Of a stretch of 64,000 nt of DNA, positions 33,533-45,717 are shown in pieces. Position numbers and translations under genes: made by a program. Every line of letters starts with the position of its first letter. The first letter of the stretch is position 1. A model generated the notes under the pieces. That model saw nothing but the letters and a program-made list of their open reading frames with translations, was not told the origin of the DNA and made no database searches. Source of the DNA: Lepidodermella squamata (Eukaryota; Gastrotricha); the NCBI GenBank assembly GCA_047495785.1, contig JBLDXI010000034.1, positions 248,001 through 312,000 on the forward strand. The letters run 5' to 3'.

Positions 33533-34002
33533 CGCGCCAAGGTTCAACTTACCAGTGGCTCCACAATGTTACTTAACCAGAATTCTTCATTAAAAATCTT
33601 CAAAAAATCTAAAAATTCTTCGCAATGCAACCACCTATTGCGAGCGAATCCAGCTTTAGCCTACAGTTCTTAGGTCTGGAAATGGCCACCCTTAACATTA
33701 GGATCTCGAATGAGAAAAAATGTTTAGGAAATTGAAAGTTCTCATAAGTACACGTATTGACACAGTTTGGGTGACGATGAACAAGCTGAAGTATCACATA
33801 TTGCCGAAGTAAATCAAATGGGAATTTCAGCCGGTATCAGGTTCCAGGTTGGCTTCAATTAAATTAAGCTTTTTAATGAGAATAGTTCCCCGAGCGCCAG
33901 GTTAATTGTACATTCAAAAAACCAGAGGAAACCGCTAAACTGTAAGCTCATCAGGTTAGCTAGTTCTCGCATGCAGCTAGTATCGAGAAACAACGTTAGG
34001 AA
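33533..34002. other. Upstream region of a type I ankyrin gene
   Basis: The last 230 bases resemble 3216-3445 in front of the sister gene (GGTTAGCTAGT, CGCATGCAGCTAGTAT). No gene. Confidence 0.5.
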
Positions 34003-35884
34003 ATGCACACTGCTAGAAGCGTTTCACTCTCCATATTGTTCTGTAGCTTGGTATCAGTAATTGATTGTTGCTTGAGATCGAGCGAAAAAGCATCAACAAC
34101 TACAACAACAACGATAACGCCTATCGTCTATACTAGTCAGTACTATACTACTCAGTATACTACTCGATATTCTGGATATTTCGAAAGATACGCAGAAATT
34201 CTTCACAATGAATTGGCCGACAACGTGGACAAGGCTGACGTATATAGAACTCACGAACTGATCGGCAAAATCTATGCCGAGATTCAACTCGATGCAAACT
34301 GGCGCGAAACCGATGAGATACAGCGTTGCGGGAATTTTATCAGGAAGGCAACCCTTCTTCACCGGGCTTCGATTTGCCCTGACCGAAGCAAAGAACGTGC
34401 GGAAATTATTCAACTTCTCATTAAATACGGGGCTGATGTCAACGCAAGGGATGGTGCAAATAACACCGCCTTGATCTTCGTAGCAAAGACCGGGAACCTC
34501 ATCGCAGCCAGTGAGCTTTTGAAGGCTGGTGCTAACGCCAATTATGTGAATCAGTTGCGGCAAGGAGCGTTGTACTTCGCAGCTGATAAAGGCGATAAAG
34601 ATATGGCGTTGCTTCTGCTGCAAAATGGGGCGGACATCAAGCTGCGGGATGTCAAAGGACATTCGCCGTTTATGTGGGCGGCCTTCAAGGGCCATCTTGA
34701 GATTGCGAAGATTTTGCTCGAGAATGGTGGGGATGTTAACGAGATGGATGATAGGGGCGAATATGTGCTAATGATGGTGACGAGGTACAACCACTTTGAA
34801 ATGATCCAATGGCTGGTGGAGAATGGTGCAGACGTGAATTGCGACAAATGTGATGAAAACTACGGTATATTTTTGGGTCATTTCAGAATTTTCAAGTCTT
34901 TCATTAAGAAAATAAGTGAACGCCTATAAATTGAAATTTCGCGTTTTTCTGCATGTTTTTTACTTCAAATGAAATCTGTATTTGAAACAAATTAAAAATT
35001 GAAATAAGAAAGAAATTAGAAATAGGTAGTTTAAAAAATATTTTGTTTACATTGGCAACGGGGTTTTGCTCGTTCGTTGGGCAACAAGAGCGCGAGAGGC
35101 CGCGGCGTCGGCCTGGGCTTCCCTATAGCTAAGAAATATAACAACTCTGCAATTCTTCGCTAGCTCATCGCAAATTATAGAATCGATGATCTGTCCCTCA
35201 TAGTTTTTGAGCTGAAGCCCAGGATCCTTCCCCAGCCTCAAAGATCCTACTTCATCCACTAATCCGAACTGACAATTATTGTATTCATTTTTCTATCCAG
35301 TATTGGGTCCAGACTGCGATGAGAAGCCTCTAAGTCGTGCCGCTGCTTACGGTACTGAGAAAACTGTGAAATTTCTCATTGAGAAAGGCGCGAAAGTTAA
35401 CCATGTCAGCAGGCGGGGATTAACGGCTTTGTTTTACGCCAGCTCAATGGGAAACATCAAGACTCTGGTTGAAAATGGCGCCGACTTGCGGTTCACGGAT
35501 AAAGCTGGGCGGGACCTACTACATCATGCTGCTATCAATCGCAAAATGGATATAGCGAGATTTGCCGTTGAAAACAGGTTCGATGTGAATCGGAAGGATA
35601 TCGAAGGTTGGACAGCGTTGATGTATGCTGCCAAGGAAAAAATGTCAGATATTGTTGAGCTGCTGCTAGACAATAAGGCTAAGATCGATCTAACGAACAA
35701 TGACGGCATGACGGCTCTAATGATTGCGGCAAATTATGACCACTTAAACGGGGCGAAAGCCTTGGTGAAAAGAGGCGCTGATGTGCATTTCAAGAACAAG
35801 ATTAACGGAAAAACGGCGCTAGATTACGCCAAGTATTCCATTTTCGTCGGTGATTTTCTTAGATCTATCACGAACCGAAAGTAA
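34003..35884 (+). CDS. Secreted ankyrin-repeat protein, subtype I
   Basis: Exon 1 34003-34864, exon 2 35301-35884, giving 481 residues, the same as the gene at 3446. Signal peptide MHTARSVSLSILFCSLVSV, then IDCCLRSSEKA, then a Thr-rich linker slightly expanded (TTTTTITPI and repeated TTQYTT units). Helical module KADVYRTHELIGKIYAEIQL and DANWRE. About a dozen ankyrin repeats. One repeat has GGDVN instead of GADVN. The intron is 436 nt against 196 nt in the sister, owing to an inserted block of about 240 nt that holds an antisense open frame (35047-35259). Confidence 0.85.
35047..35259 (-). CDS. Antisense open frame inside an ankyrin intron
   Basis: 70 residues from ATG to stop on the minus strand: MDEVGSLRLGKDPGLQLKN, then a helical-looking stretch (CDELAKNCRVVIFLSYREAQ) and a basic tail. 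It lies wholly inside the block inserted into this intron and absent from the paralogous intron at 4302-4497. The amino-acid composition is protein-like. It may be a fragment of another gene or of a retroelement brought by insertion. No splice partners seen, no family recognised. Confidence 0.3.
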   Translation of the reverse strand: MDEVGSLRLGKDPGLQLKNYEGQIIDSIICDELAKNCRVVIFLSYREAQADAAASRALVAQRTSKTPLPM

Positions 35885-36286
35885 TAAGAGCCATAGTCAT
35901 CTGTCAAAAAGTTAGTATTAGTATTCCGATTATATTCAAGGATTTTTCGATAAAACCCTTTATGATTGGCTCATTTCGGGCTCTCTCTGTTGTACTGCAC
36001 TCTCTGCTACATCCTATTTGAGAAACATATTCCGGCAGTCCAGGCATAGTATTGTGCAAGAATTATCAGAGATTCGTTAGAGGTTTCGTGTTTGAGCATC
36101 CTAGAATGTTGCTGATTGCTGCTCCAATGTTTTCAATGTAGGATTGATATAGATCTATGAGGATTTTTCTGGCTAATAGAGAGAAAATTAGCGCAGGATT
36201 AATTTTAAATTCAACACTGCGGTTAACGTTGAGCTATGCACTAGTGCACCGTATTTATTTCAAGTTTTTCAGCAAATATTACCGTA

Positions 36287-36838
36287 ATGCACTTAACTAG
36301 CATAAAATTCCTGTACCTCGTAATTTGCATCGCTATCTTATTACCAGCAATCGATTGTTGTCTGACCTCTAGCGAAAAGCGATCGTTCTTGTCTTCGTTT
36401 TTGTCCCGGGAAGAGATGCTGCTTCAATCAAGGTGCCGACGAACCCCCACCAAGCCCTTTACCAGCAATTAGCTCTAGCCTCAGAGAAAGCCGACATCTA
36501 TTGAGTTCGCGAACTTATCAGAGAAATCAAATATCGAAACAACGGACATTTCAATGCGAATTGGCGCGAGAAGGGCAATGTGCTATTCTGCGAGTACGGC
36601 ATCAAAAACTCGACCTTACTACACGTGTTTCAGCCTGCCCTGGTCAAGGTGAGAAGCGATCGGAAATCGCTCAAATTCTCGTCAATCACGAAGCAACTCC
36701 TCTTCACTTCGCGGCTAGAGTCGGGCATTTGGCTATAGCAATGGTCCTAGTGAAAGCCGGAGTCGACGTCAATGCGGCAAGCCCTTACCGTCAAATACCA
36801 CTGTTGCTTGCTGCAAATAGGGGCGACAGAGAATCGTG
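36287..36838 (+). pseudogene. Type III ankyrin pseudogene, truncated and frameshifted
   Basis: Starts like 19443 (MHLTSIKFLYLVICIAILLP, IDCCLTSSEKRS) but has a frameshift soon after. TATCGAGTT has become TATTGAGTT, giving TGA in the helical module. A deletion removed about 30 bases after VNHEATPL compared with the sister (GADANAKDSN is missing). At 36838 the homology to type III ends mid-repeat and type IV upstream sequence begins. Confidence 0.85.
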
Positions 36839-36898
36839 TTTCCATCGGAAGCTCATTTACATAATGAATGCAACAGGAAACAGAGTTTTGTTACCGCG

Positions 36899-37010
36899 GG
36901 TTTGGCCACGGGACGGTCACGGCGCTGTCTAGCTGCTCTGTGTGTCTGAGTGAAACGGAAAAATTAAAAAAAATGCTTTGGATTCAGTATATTAATGATC
37001 CCACCTAATT
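36899..37010 (+). promoter_or_regulatory. Type IV upstream block, copy in front of a pseudogene
   Basis: Contains GGCCACGGGACGG, AGCTGCTCTGTGTGTCTGAG, a short A-rich tract and TATTAATGATCCCACC, in the same order as the blocks at 22016 and 25210. Confidence 0.4.
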
Positions 37011-37069
37011 ATCTATGCTTAAAAATCCGAACCGGTAGCCGAGGCCTCATTATTCCTATTTCTGAAAAC

Positions 37070-38594
37070 ATGAAACCGAACAGTTCATTTGCCATCTTTT
37101 TGTTGATCGTTTGCTTGGTACCAGCTATTGAATGTTGCTGCAATCCATTCGAATCTCAAGAGGTCAGTCTTGTTAGCAGTCTTTAAAACTGCTGGAACAA
37201 ACTATTTTTTGTTTGCTAAAAGTTACTCTAAAATTGAAGAAACCGAAACAATTACCTGTGGTTGATACGAAAGACTTGCCCTATACAGTAAACTGGGGTT
37301 GGCAGTTGAAAAGGCTGATGTGAGCCAGGCTCATTGCCGATATCAAAGCTGAAAACAATGGCACCTTCAATGCGAACTGGCGGAAATAAGGAACTTACCG
37401 AACCCGAACAAGTTCGGAATATTTCGTGAACCTCACCCTACTGCACCAGCTCGCAGCCTGACCCGGCCACAGTGAGCAACGGGCGGAGATCGCCCAGCTT
37501 CTCATCGATAATGGGGCTGATGTTAACGCTAGAGAAGCGTCTGAACTCGAATCATCAGTTTTGAACATAGCAGCTAACAATGGCCACCTGCCGGTTATCA
37601 AGCTACTCGTAAAATCTGGAGCCGATGTCAATGCTGTGAATGGTTACGGAACTTCGCTCTTTATGGCTGATACCGACAAAAACATCGAAATCGTCACTTT
37701 TTTGCTTGACAACAGGGCTGATGTAAAGCGGCGTCATTTCATGGGCTTTTCGTGGCTCATGGCAGCCGCTACAAATGGATGCCTGAGGCTGGCGAAGATT
37801 CTGCTGGCGAGGGGCGCCAATGCTAACGACGTGGATATCGACGGCCGGTCTGTGTTACTGAGAGTGATGGAGGGGAACGAAATTGGAATGATCAAGTTGC
37901 TAGTCGAGAATGGGGCAAATGTTAATTTCAACAAAAGGCATTTAACTGACTTTGAAGGTTGATAATCTTTCCGATCTTGCAGAAATTACTTCGGTTTTAT
38001 TTCTTAGCCTCCTATTTCGGCGAAACAGCGTTGCTGTTCGCTGCACGTTTTCGCGATGTTACAATCGTTAGATACCTGATCGAAAAAGGCGCCAATGTGA
38101 ACTACATCGACAGCCGCGGCCTTACAGCTATTTTCGACGCAAATTCAGCCGAGACTGCTAAGCTGCTCGTTGACAATGGAGCCGACATCCTAATCAAGAA
38201 TAACATGGGACAAACCGTTCTTCATGCTGCTGCATTAGGCGGTAAAATCGAAATTGCGAAATTTGCTATTGAAAATGGGGTTGATGTCAACCAGAGAGAT
38301 AAGACAGACTGGACAGCTTTGATGTACGCGGCTCGCGAGGGTCGCACCGATATTGTTGAACTCTTACTGGACTACAAGGCTGATATAGATCTGCTGAACA
38401 ATTACGGCTGCACGGTTTTGATAATTGCTGTTCAAAATGAAATGATTGATGTCGTTGAATTGTTGGTGAAACGAGGCGCAGATGTCAATTTCATAAACCC
38501 TCTCTCAAAAGCAAAGGCCCTGGACTACGCGATTGCGTACTCAAATGATCGATTATTAGTCGACTTCCTTAAACCCCTGACACATGTAAAATGA
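37070..38594 (+). pseudogene. Type IV ankyrin gene broken in exon 2
   Basis: Exon 1 (37070-37162) is intact: signal peptide, then IECCCNPFESQE and a GTCAGT donor. The first part of exon 2 is damaged: an indel after LPYT, stops in CGGAAATAAGG (sister CGGAATGAAGG) and in GCAGCCTGACC, and shifts in the helical module. From about 37480 (LLIDNGADVNAREA) the frame is open through the end of exon 2 (donor after ACTTTGAAG near 37950) and exon 3 (acceptor TTCTTAG near 38008) to a normal end at 38594. The intact 3' two-thirds implies recent inactivation or repeated gene conversion. Confidence 0.8.
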
Positions 38595-39456
38595 TATTCG
38601 CGAGTGGAAAAATGAATCACCGCTTTCCACTTGTCAACGTACCGAAGAATGCGCATAAAATACTGAAAGAACTACCCCATTGTCAAGTGAAATTGGGTTA
38701 TTTCTATGAAATGAGAGAAAACTGATAATCTATTCACGCAAAAAATAAAGAACTATTTAATCATAGCATGGAATGTCCTAGTCGCAAATGGAACCATTTC
38801 TTTCCTAATAAGCCGACGTTCAAGAGGTATAATGCAACACAGGTGAGACGGTTCGTGACGGCATCTAAGGAAAACGGAATAAAAATCAAAACCTGCCCCA
38901 TAAGAGATTCACTGAAATTTTCTGTTGGCCTACGACAAGGACTGAATGGATTGATTGGACCTGATTTATTGTTATTAGGTTGTTACGTTGGTATAAGGTA
39001 TGACATCTTTTTTGTTGAGCTCTCAACTTTGAGACATATGCTCTATGCCCGTAATAATTTAATAAATTATTGAATATAGCAACTCAACCCACCGTCACAA
39101 TTTAGCTACCCACCCGCAAATTATTGACATTTCGGCTATTTTTGAGCTTTTGAGGTCCATTCATACCCTATTTCGTGACAACTCACCCCTAATTTAGCTT
39201 ATTGCTATACTTATCTAGTTTACGTTTGCTCATTTGCATCATTAATTAGACGAGAAACAGTTGTTCTGTTGCTTCGAGTGCGAGCTCTGGTCTCGGTATT
39301 CGCTATCATCTCTGAACTAACGGTATATTTGTTAATTAAAATTCATTCAATTCATTAAAAATTCAGCATTATAGCGATCCCACTGAATCAGCAATGCTAT
39401 AAAATCTAAAGCGGGCAGTGGGAGACACATTTTTCCTGTGTTAAGCAAGCCAAAAC
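38595..39456. other. Intergenic region between type IV and type V copies
   Basis: 3' flank shared with other type IV genes, then from 39199 a block shared with 28258-28519. An open frame at 38768-39073 (MECPSRKWNHFFPNKPTF) has diverged, broken relatives near 48450 and is therefore probably flank rather than gene. Confidence 0.45.
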
Positions 39457-42263
39457 ATGAAACCGATATTCAGCACCTGTTCATTTGCTATCGTAGTTTC
39501 GATAAGTTGCTTGGTACCAGCTGCTCAATGCTGCCGACGATTCGTCGACGAGCCATCTTCCACAGATAAAGAGGTCAGTTTTCTAAAAACCTGGAGAAAC
39601 TTAGCCTTTTCCTAACCTGATTCATTACGGAAAGGCTCCGATCGTAGTAAAAACTATCGATGCAAACGATACCTTGTATGAGGAATTGCGATTCGCTGTT
39701 GATGAGGCGGATGTCGATCAAGTTCGCCACCTGATTGGCGTCATAAGAACACGAGACGGAGGTGCATTTAACGCCAACTGGCGAGATGAGAAAGCGTATA
39801 AAACTTGTCAAACGTCCAGGCCGAAAATCTTCAATACAACTCTACTAATCCGGGTCGAAGCCTTAGATTGTGATGGCCAACTTGAGAAGCGTGCGCAGAT
39901 TGCTAAAGTTCTCATCGATAATGGCGCTGATGTTAACGCTACAGTTGCAACAGATCAAACTGCGCTGTACTTCGCAGTAGCCTATAATCACTTGCCTGTT
40001 GTCAAGGTACTGGTCGAATCTGGAGCCGATGTTAACGCTCTTTTTGGTCCTTGGAAAAAATCATTAGTGGCCATGGCTCTTGACGGCGTCCACACTGAAA
40101 TTGTCGAGTTTTTGATTGATAACGGGGCTCATTGGAACGTATATAATGTATTCGGCTATTCGCCTTTCATGAGAGCTACTAGTTCTGACTACGCCCGGTT
40201 AGCGAAGTTCCTACTGGCGAGGGGTGCGGATATCAACGAGGTGGATGAAGGTTGCAAGTCTGTGTTGATGAATGCTCGGCCGCATTTAGAAATGATGAAG
40301 TGGCTGGTCGAGATGGGGGCGGATGTTAATTTCGACACAAGAAGCTTACAACGTTGTAAGTTCATAGTTTTATCGAAAAAAGTGCTGCTGGCAAAGTTTG
40401 CGAAATACAGGAGATCCCAAACCCCAGCTGGAAAGGTCCAGGCAAGAAAACCTTTGGGAGAAGGGACAAAATTTTTTCGAAAAAGCTCAAAAATTCACTT
40501 GCTAATCATCTGAAAGCTTATTCGCTGCCATATTTAGATTGGACATTGTTTGCATTTTGTTATTTTTCTTTGGACTTCCAGGCTCCGAATCTGGTGGCTC
40601 GGCTTTGATTGAGGCGACTAGATATTGCGACGTGACCCTCGTAGAATACCTGATCGAAAAAGGTGCGGCAGTTGGAAACATCGCCGAAAACAATGCATTG
40701 ATGCATGCGGCTTGCTGCAGGAAACCTGATATTGCGAGACTTTTACTGGACAATAAGGCCGATATAGATATGATGGACAAGAACGGCATGACGGCGCTTA
40801 TCTTTGCGGCTCAAGATGGAGGCATTGAGGTCGTTAAATTTCTGGTCGAACGAGGTGCTGATGTCAATTTGTCTCTGCATGGGAAAACGGCCCTGGCTCA
40901 AGCGATTGAGTACAAACAACGTGAAGTAGTCGAGTATCTTAGACGTATTCTAAATCTTGAGGATTCAGCTGAAACTATTGCTACGAAAGCGAAAGACATG
41001 GTGTACGAGAAATTGGCATTCGCTGTCGAAAAGGCGGATGTCGACCGGGTTCGCGAGCTGATTGCGGAAATCAAAGCCATTTACAAAGGTGAATTCGACG
41101 CTAACCGGGTTCTGCACCGTGTTGCAGCCAGTGGAGACCGCAGCGATTTAAGGGCGGTGATCGCTCAAATTCTCATCGATAATGGGGCTGATGTTAACGC
41201 TACAGATGAAAGTGATGAAACGGCGTTGAACTACGCGGCAGCTCATAATCACTTGCCTGTTGTCAAATTATTAGTTAAATCTGGAGCCGCTGTCAATCCT
41301 GTCCTGCCATCGGCTATAGCGCCTTTGGAGAAAGCTGTCTTTTTCAATAATATCGAAATCGTTGAGTTTTTGCTCGATAACGGGGCTGATGTGAAGCGGC
41401 GTGGTCGTTTAATGCGGCGATCGCCTTTAGCGACAGCTGTTATAAAGGGAACATTGCGAATGGTGAAGATTTTGCTGGCGAGGGGCGCCGATGTTAACGC
41501 GGTGGATGACTATAACCGGTCTGTGTTGATGAATGCGGCGGTTTATAATCGATTCGAAATGATCGAGTTGCTGGTGGAGAATGGGGCGGATGTTAATGAC
41601 GGCGGTAGTGATTCTCCATCCGACACAGTTATGGATGAATCGTTTGATAATTGGAAGTCCTTTGTTATTTTTCCAGGCGTGGCCCAATGTTGCTTGACGT
41701 TGAGTTTTGCTGTTAAAAATGGAAACGCAACTACGGTAAAATACCTGATCGAAAAAGGCGCCAATGTGAAATTCATCGAAAAATGTGGCTATTCAGCCAT
41801 TTCCGCCGCAAAATCATACGAGATTGCAAAACTGCTCTTTGATAATGGAGCCGACATGCTGCTGAAGGATAGCATGGGCAATTCCATTCTCAACTCTGCT
41901 GCATTGGATGGAAGAGAAGGTGTTGCAAAATTTGCTATTGAAAAAGGAGTTGATATCAACGCCATAGATAATGATGAAATGACAGCCTTAATGTACGCGG
42001 CTGTCCGTGGTCACGTCGGAATGGTTAGACTTCTATTGGACAATGGGGCAAGCATGACTCTGCTGAACCGCGATATGAACACGGTTTTAATGATTGCCGT
42101 GAAACGTGAACAAATTGAAGTCGTCAAATTGCTGGTGAAACGAGGCGCCGATGTCAATTTCAAAAACCCTCTCACCAAAGTAACGGCCTTGCATTATGCA
42201 ATTGTTAACGACATAACAGAGATCATTGACTTTCTTAAACCTCTGACTACAACTCAAAAATGA
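39457..42263 (+). CDS. Secreted ankyrin-repeat protein, subtype V, double-length fusion
   Basis: Exons 39457-39573, 39635-40355, 40582-41604 and 41677-42263 give 815 residues, against 445-481 elsewhere. Exon 1: signal peptide MKPIFSTCSFAIVVSISCLV, then AQCCRRF. Unit 1 runs to EYLRRILN, where other family members stop. Instead the frame continues without an intron into a second unit lacking a signal peptide (from about residue 425): EKADVDRVRELIAEIK, YKGEFDAN and another set of ankyrin repeats, ending LKPLTTTQK. So two genes fused after loss of the first stop codon and of the second gene's exon 1. The last intron (72 nt) is in frame and stop-free, so retention would still give a protein. Around 20 ankyrin repeats in total. 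Confidence 0.8.
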
Positions 42264-43257
42264 CTTTTTTGAATTGAACAATTAATCACTCCTTAATTGC
42301 CCATCTTGCGCACGCAACAATGTTGTAAATATTTCCCTAGAATAGCTACTTGCCACTAGTTAGCGTTGTTATTTTTAAACCTTAATAAATTCAATCCTGT
42401 AATTAATGTTTCTTTTATGGATAAAATGTGGGCGAAAATAAAATGTAGGCGAAAATGTGAAAATAGCAACATTTCTGTCACTCAATGGCTATGCGTCATT
42501 GTGAGGGACGTAGTGGCTACTTGAACACATTATGGCATTACCGAACCCGGTAACAAGTGGTTTTTCATCAGATTTTCTTTACCAAATGTTGCTGAAGCGG
42601 AAAGTAATTTGCATGATGCATAACCTAATTTTTCGAACATTTCAATCATAACCTCCCTAAAAGTTTTGAAAAGGGGTTTTAGGCCAATTGAAAACTCTAA
42701 AATTCACTTCCGCAAAACGTAAGATGCATTTTTCATTCAATCGGTGATTAGTGAAACTTAATTTAAAGTCGATAAAACAAACAAGTCTCATTGCAAAGGC
42801 TAAGAAGCAGGTAAAAAAAGAGTCGCAGATGTTTCCCAGGATATCAGCGGTGGGCGACCTGTTTCAATCATGTCACGACCTGGTTTATAAACACTCGATT
42901 ACTTTTCGTAACGCAGTCCGCGAGCTGCCGCGGCTTCGGCACCAACTGATTCAAATACTATCCGCATACACGGCTACCGGCACCAAGGAGAACAAAAACC
43001 CCAAATCAGCATTGACTGTCTGGTAAAAATCGAAATGATTTATTGAAAGGTTGGCTAAGAGTTCTGAAAGCTACTTTTACCATATCTCCGAGTTTTGCCA
43101 ATGTTCTACCTTTAGAAAATTAGCAAGATTCGAGCCTGATTCTTTGCATCAAAATGTCATAACGAAAGTCAGAGGTTGCTATGTACTCTGTAGGGCGGAT
43201 GGCTTACAGATGCAAGCAGAAATGGCCTTCGATACAGCAAATGAGAATATGAAGCGT
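42264..43257. other. Intergenic region
   Basis: No firmly supported gene. A 91-codon open frame at 42751-43026 (contains KKESQMFPRISAVGDLF and VRELPRLRHQLIQIL) has protein-like composition but no ATG start, signal or splice partner. Confidence 0.35.
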
Positions 43258-43450
43258 TAACTATCTACCCTGTGTGCATTGACTGAGTAAAACGGAATTA
43301 ATTAAAAAATACGTGTGTTATCTAGCTTTTAATTACCTCACTGAATCAGCCATTCTATTTCATACCAGCTAAAACATGAAACCGATCATTCGTGCCAGCT
43401 TATCGTAGTTCTGATTGGTTGCTCGATAACAGCCATTGTCAGTGTAGCCA
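43258..43450 (+). pseudogene. Type IV 5' relic (promoter block plus partial exon 1)
   Basis: Holds the conserved upstream block (CTACCCTGTGTGCATTGACTG, AATTAATTAAAAAATAC) and a start codon at 43376 (MKPIIRAS...), then a shifted remainder of the signal-peptide exon. Homology ends near 43450 and switches to sequence matching 5810 onward, upstream of a type II gene. A recombination joint. Confidence 0.7.
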
Positions 43451-43951
43451 ACTGAGAACTTTGCTACTTCATCGTCAAACTATGAACTATGGCATGCAAA
43501 GCAGCTATGGATCGCGCCAGCTGGAGCTATGCGTGCCGCTTTGAATCTACGATCTAGATTCGAACTGAAGCGAGGAAACGCGACATGAGCTGCTGAATGT
43601 GCCATTTCGTTCTGACGATGCCTAATTTGTAGAGCGAGAATTGTGTCTGGGTGCTTATCAGTTTTCGTCATTAAAATGGACTTTTAATAGCTGGACAGCC
43701 TCGATGCAAGAGGCATACCAAAGCAGTTTGTTGGTGGCTGAAGTTAGGATGCCGAAGCTCATTTCTAAAGCTTCATCGAAACGCTAACCGGCCATGATAA
43801 CAGTGTAGTTAAATTTCCATTGAAGAATAATTAGAATATTGAATAATTAGGATTAATTGAAGCGCGGTTGAAGGCTGTTGGTATTTGAAGCACTGAAACC
43901 ATTAACAATGCCTCATTTCACACATTCCAGTTTCATTACAAACCGTACACT

Positions 43952-45041
43952 ATGAAACACGCTGTTATTAGCACAAGGCTCATCACTGTAGCGATCCTAA
44001 TAGGTACCTTGACCCTTGGAAGTGAATGCTGTTTCAAAACTAGCGATCGCCCGTCAGCAAAGGAAGAGGTCAGAAATTTTGAAGAAAGGCTCAATTCATG
44101 CCTTATTGATGAAAGATTTTGCATTTTGCAGGGCCATGAAGCACTATGGGTTGAAAACAGCCCATCAGAAGCATACAAGCATACAAGCATTCGGCGCTTA
44201 CAGCAGCTGTTACTTATGGGCACTTCGAAATTGCGAAGATTTTGCTAGCTAAGGGGCAGATGTTAACGAGGTTGATGACTTTTCTTGGTCTGTCATGAAT
44301 GCGTGCGAGCAGAATCAGTATGATATCATCAAGCTTTTGGTGGAAAATGGGGCTGATGTTAACTTCGATAACAAAGATGTTAGAGTTAAATTAGGTAAGA
44401 TATTAAAGCGGGTTAATCTTGATTAAACGGACATTACTTAGTTTTTTTTTAAACAGGCCCTCACTTGGGTAGCTCGCCTTTGATGATCGCTTCTCGTTTT
44501 GGAGACGCTGCAACCGTGAAGTACTTGATCGAAAAAGGCGCCAATGTAAGATACGTCGACAAACACGGCCTTTCGGCGATTTTGGATGCTAACTCACCCG
44601 ATACCGTCAAGCTGCTCGTTGAAAATGGAGCTGATATTCAATTCAAGAACAAATACGGGAAAACCCTTCTCCATCAGGCTGCTATTAAGGGTAGGAGGCG
44701 CAGTCGTGAGATTTGTTATTGAAAACGGGATCGATGTCAACCAGAGAGATAAAGAAGACTGGACAGCTTTAATGTTCGCGGCCAAGGAAGGTCACGCCGA
44801 AATTGTCTGGCTTTTGCTGGACAATAAGGCTGAAGTCGATCTGTTCAACAATTATGGCTGGACTGCTTTGATGGTTGCAGCCCAAAATGGAAATATTAAT
44901 GCCGTCAAATTCCTGGTTGAAGGAGGTGCGAATGTCAATTTGAAAGGACGCGTCCGCAAACTAAGGCCCCTGGATTTCGCAGTTGAAAATCAAAGAACTG
45001 ATGTCGTCGAATTTCTGTGGCCAATCACGGCCAAAAATTGA
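43952..45041 (+). pseudogene. Type II ankyrin pseudogene with large internal deletion
   Basis: Exon 1 (43952-44068) matches the gene at 6291 with one extra codon (MKHAVISTRL). Intron 1 is 63 nt. Exon 2 starts GHEALWVENSP but jumps from SEAYK straight to sequence equivalent to 7310, losing about 470 bp and the frame. Exon 3 (from about 44457) reads GSSPLMIASRFGD until a frameshift near 44690 (GGTAGGAGGCGC against GGTAAAGCCGAA). It then stays open to a normal end LWPITAKN at 45041. Not functional as a full ankyrin protein. Confidence 0.85.
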
Positions 45042-45600
45042 CCCAATATTTGACCGTATCAGAAAAACTTCATTTAATTTGTTCATCGAGTATGGTGTCG
45101 GTCAGAAATGTGGGGCTCCAGCACTAAAGTTTTCCGAAATATGGTTTCTCGAGTTATCCAGTCTTTGTTAGAATCTCAATATTCTGGCACCATGACTATC
45201 AGATAGATAGATCTCCATATTGTCTCCAAAAGGATCATCTGTATCTTGGGAGGTACTGAATTTGATAGCGAACAATGACAAATTTGATGACATGTGAAAA
45301 TAGGGATCGACATACGATGCTTCAATAGGCAGCAATGCTTTCCTGGTTTCAGTTCAACAGTGAGCGAGCTAGGATCCTTGAGCAAGGAGTTACTTTCGGG
45401 TATTTCGCGGGGCCTCTTCACGCGCCGCAGAACCTTCGCGTCCAGGTTAATGGACAGGGAAACATCGACTTTGACCATTAATGAAGACTTTTTCGCCGAG
45501 CCTATTATCGCTGGTCAGGCACTGTTTGTCATTGCTAACAGGACGACCTTTCCCGAACGCAGCAGCAGCAATAACAGCCTATTAACAGGTTGCGAAGTAC
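45042..45600. repeat. Duplicated 3' flank of type II genes
   Basis: Matches about 8330-8880 (see 8155). Includes the FFAEPIIAG-like coding relic at about 45486-45575. Confidence 0.6.
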
Positions 45601-45717
45601 AGGGGTGCAGTCGCAACACCCCAGCTCCGGGACTCCAACCAGAAGTAGGCAGAAATGCTGAAGAAACCACATGGGTGACCCGTTGTTACTGCTAAACTTC
45701 TTTTTTTGATAAGCCCC

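Noticed and set aside
42751-43026. 91-codon open frame as a gene
   Set aside because: Protein-like composition, but no ATG, no signal, no splice partner and no relative elsewhere in the window; left as an open question.
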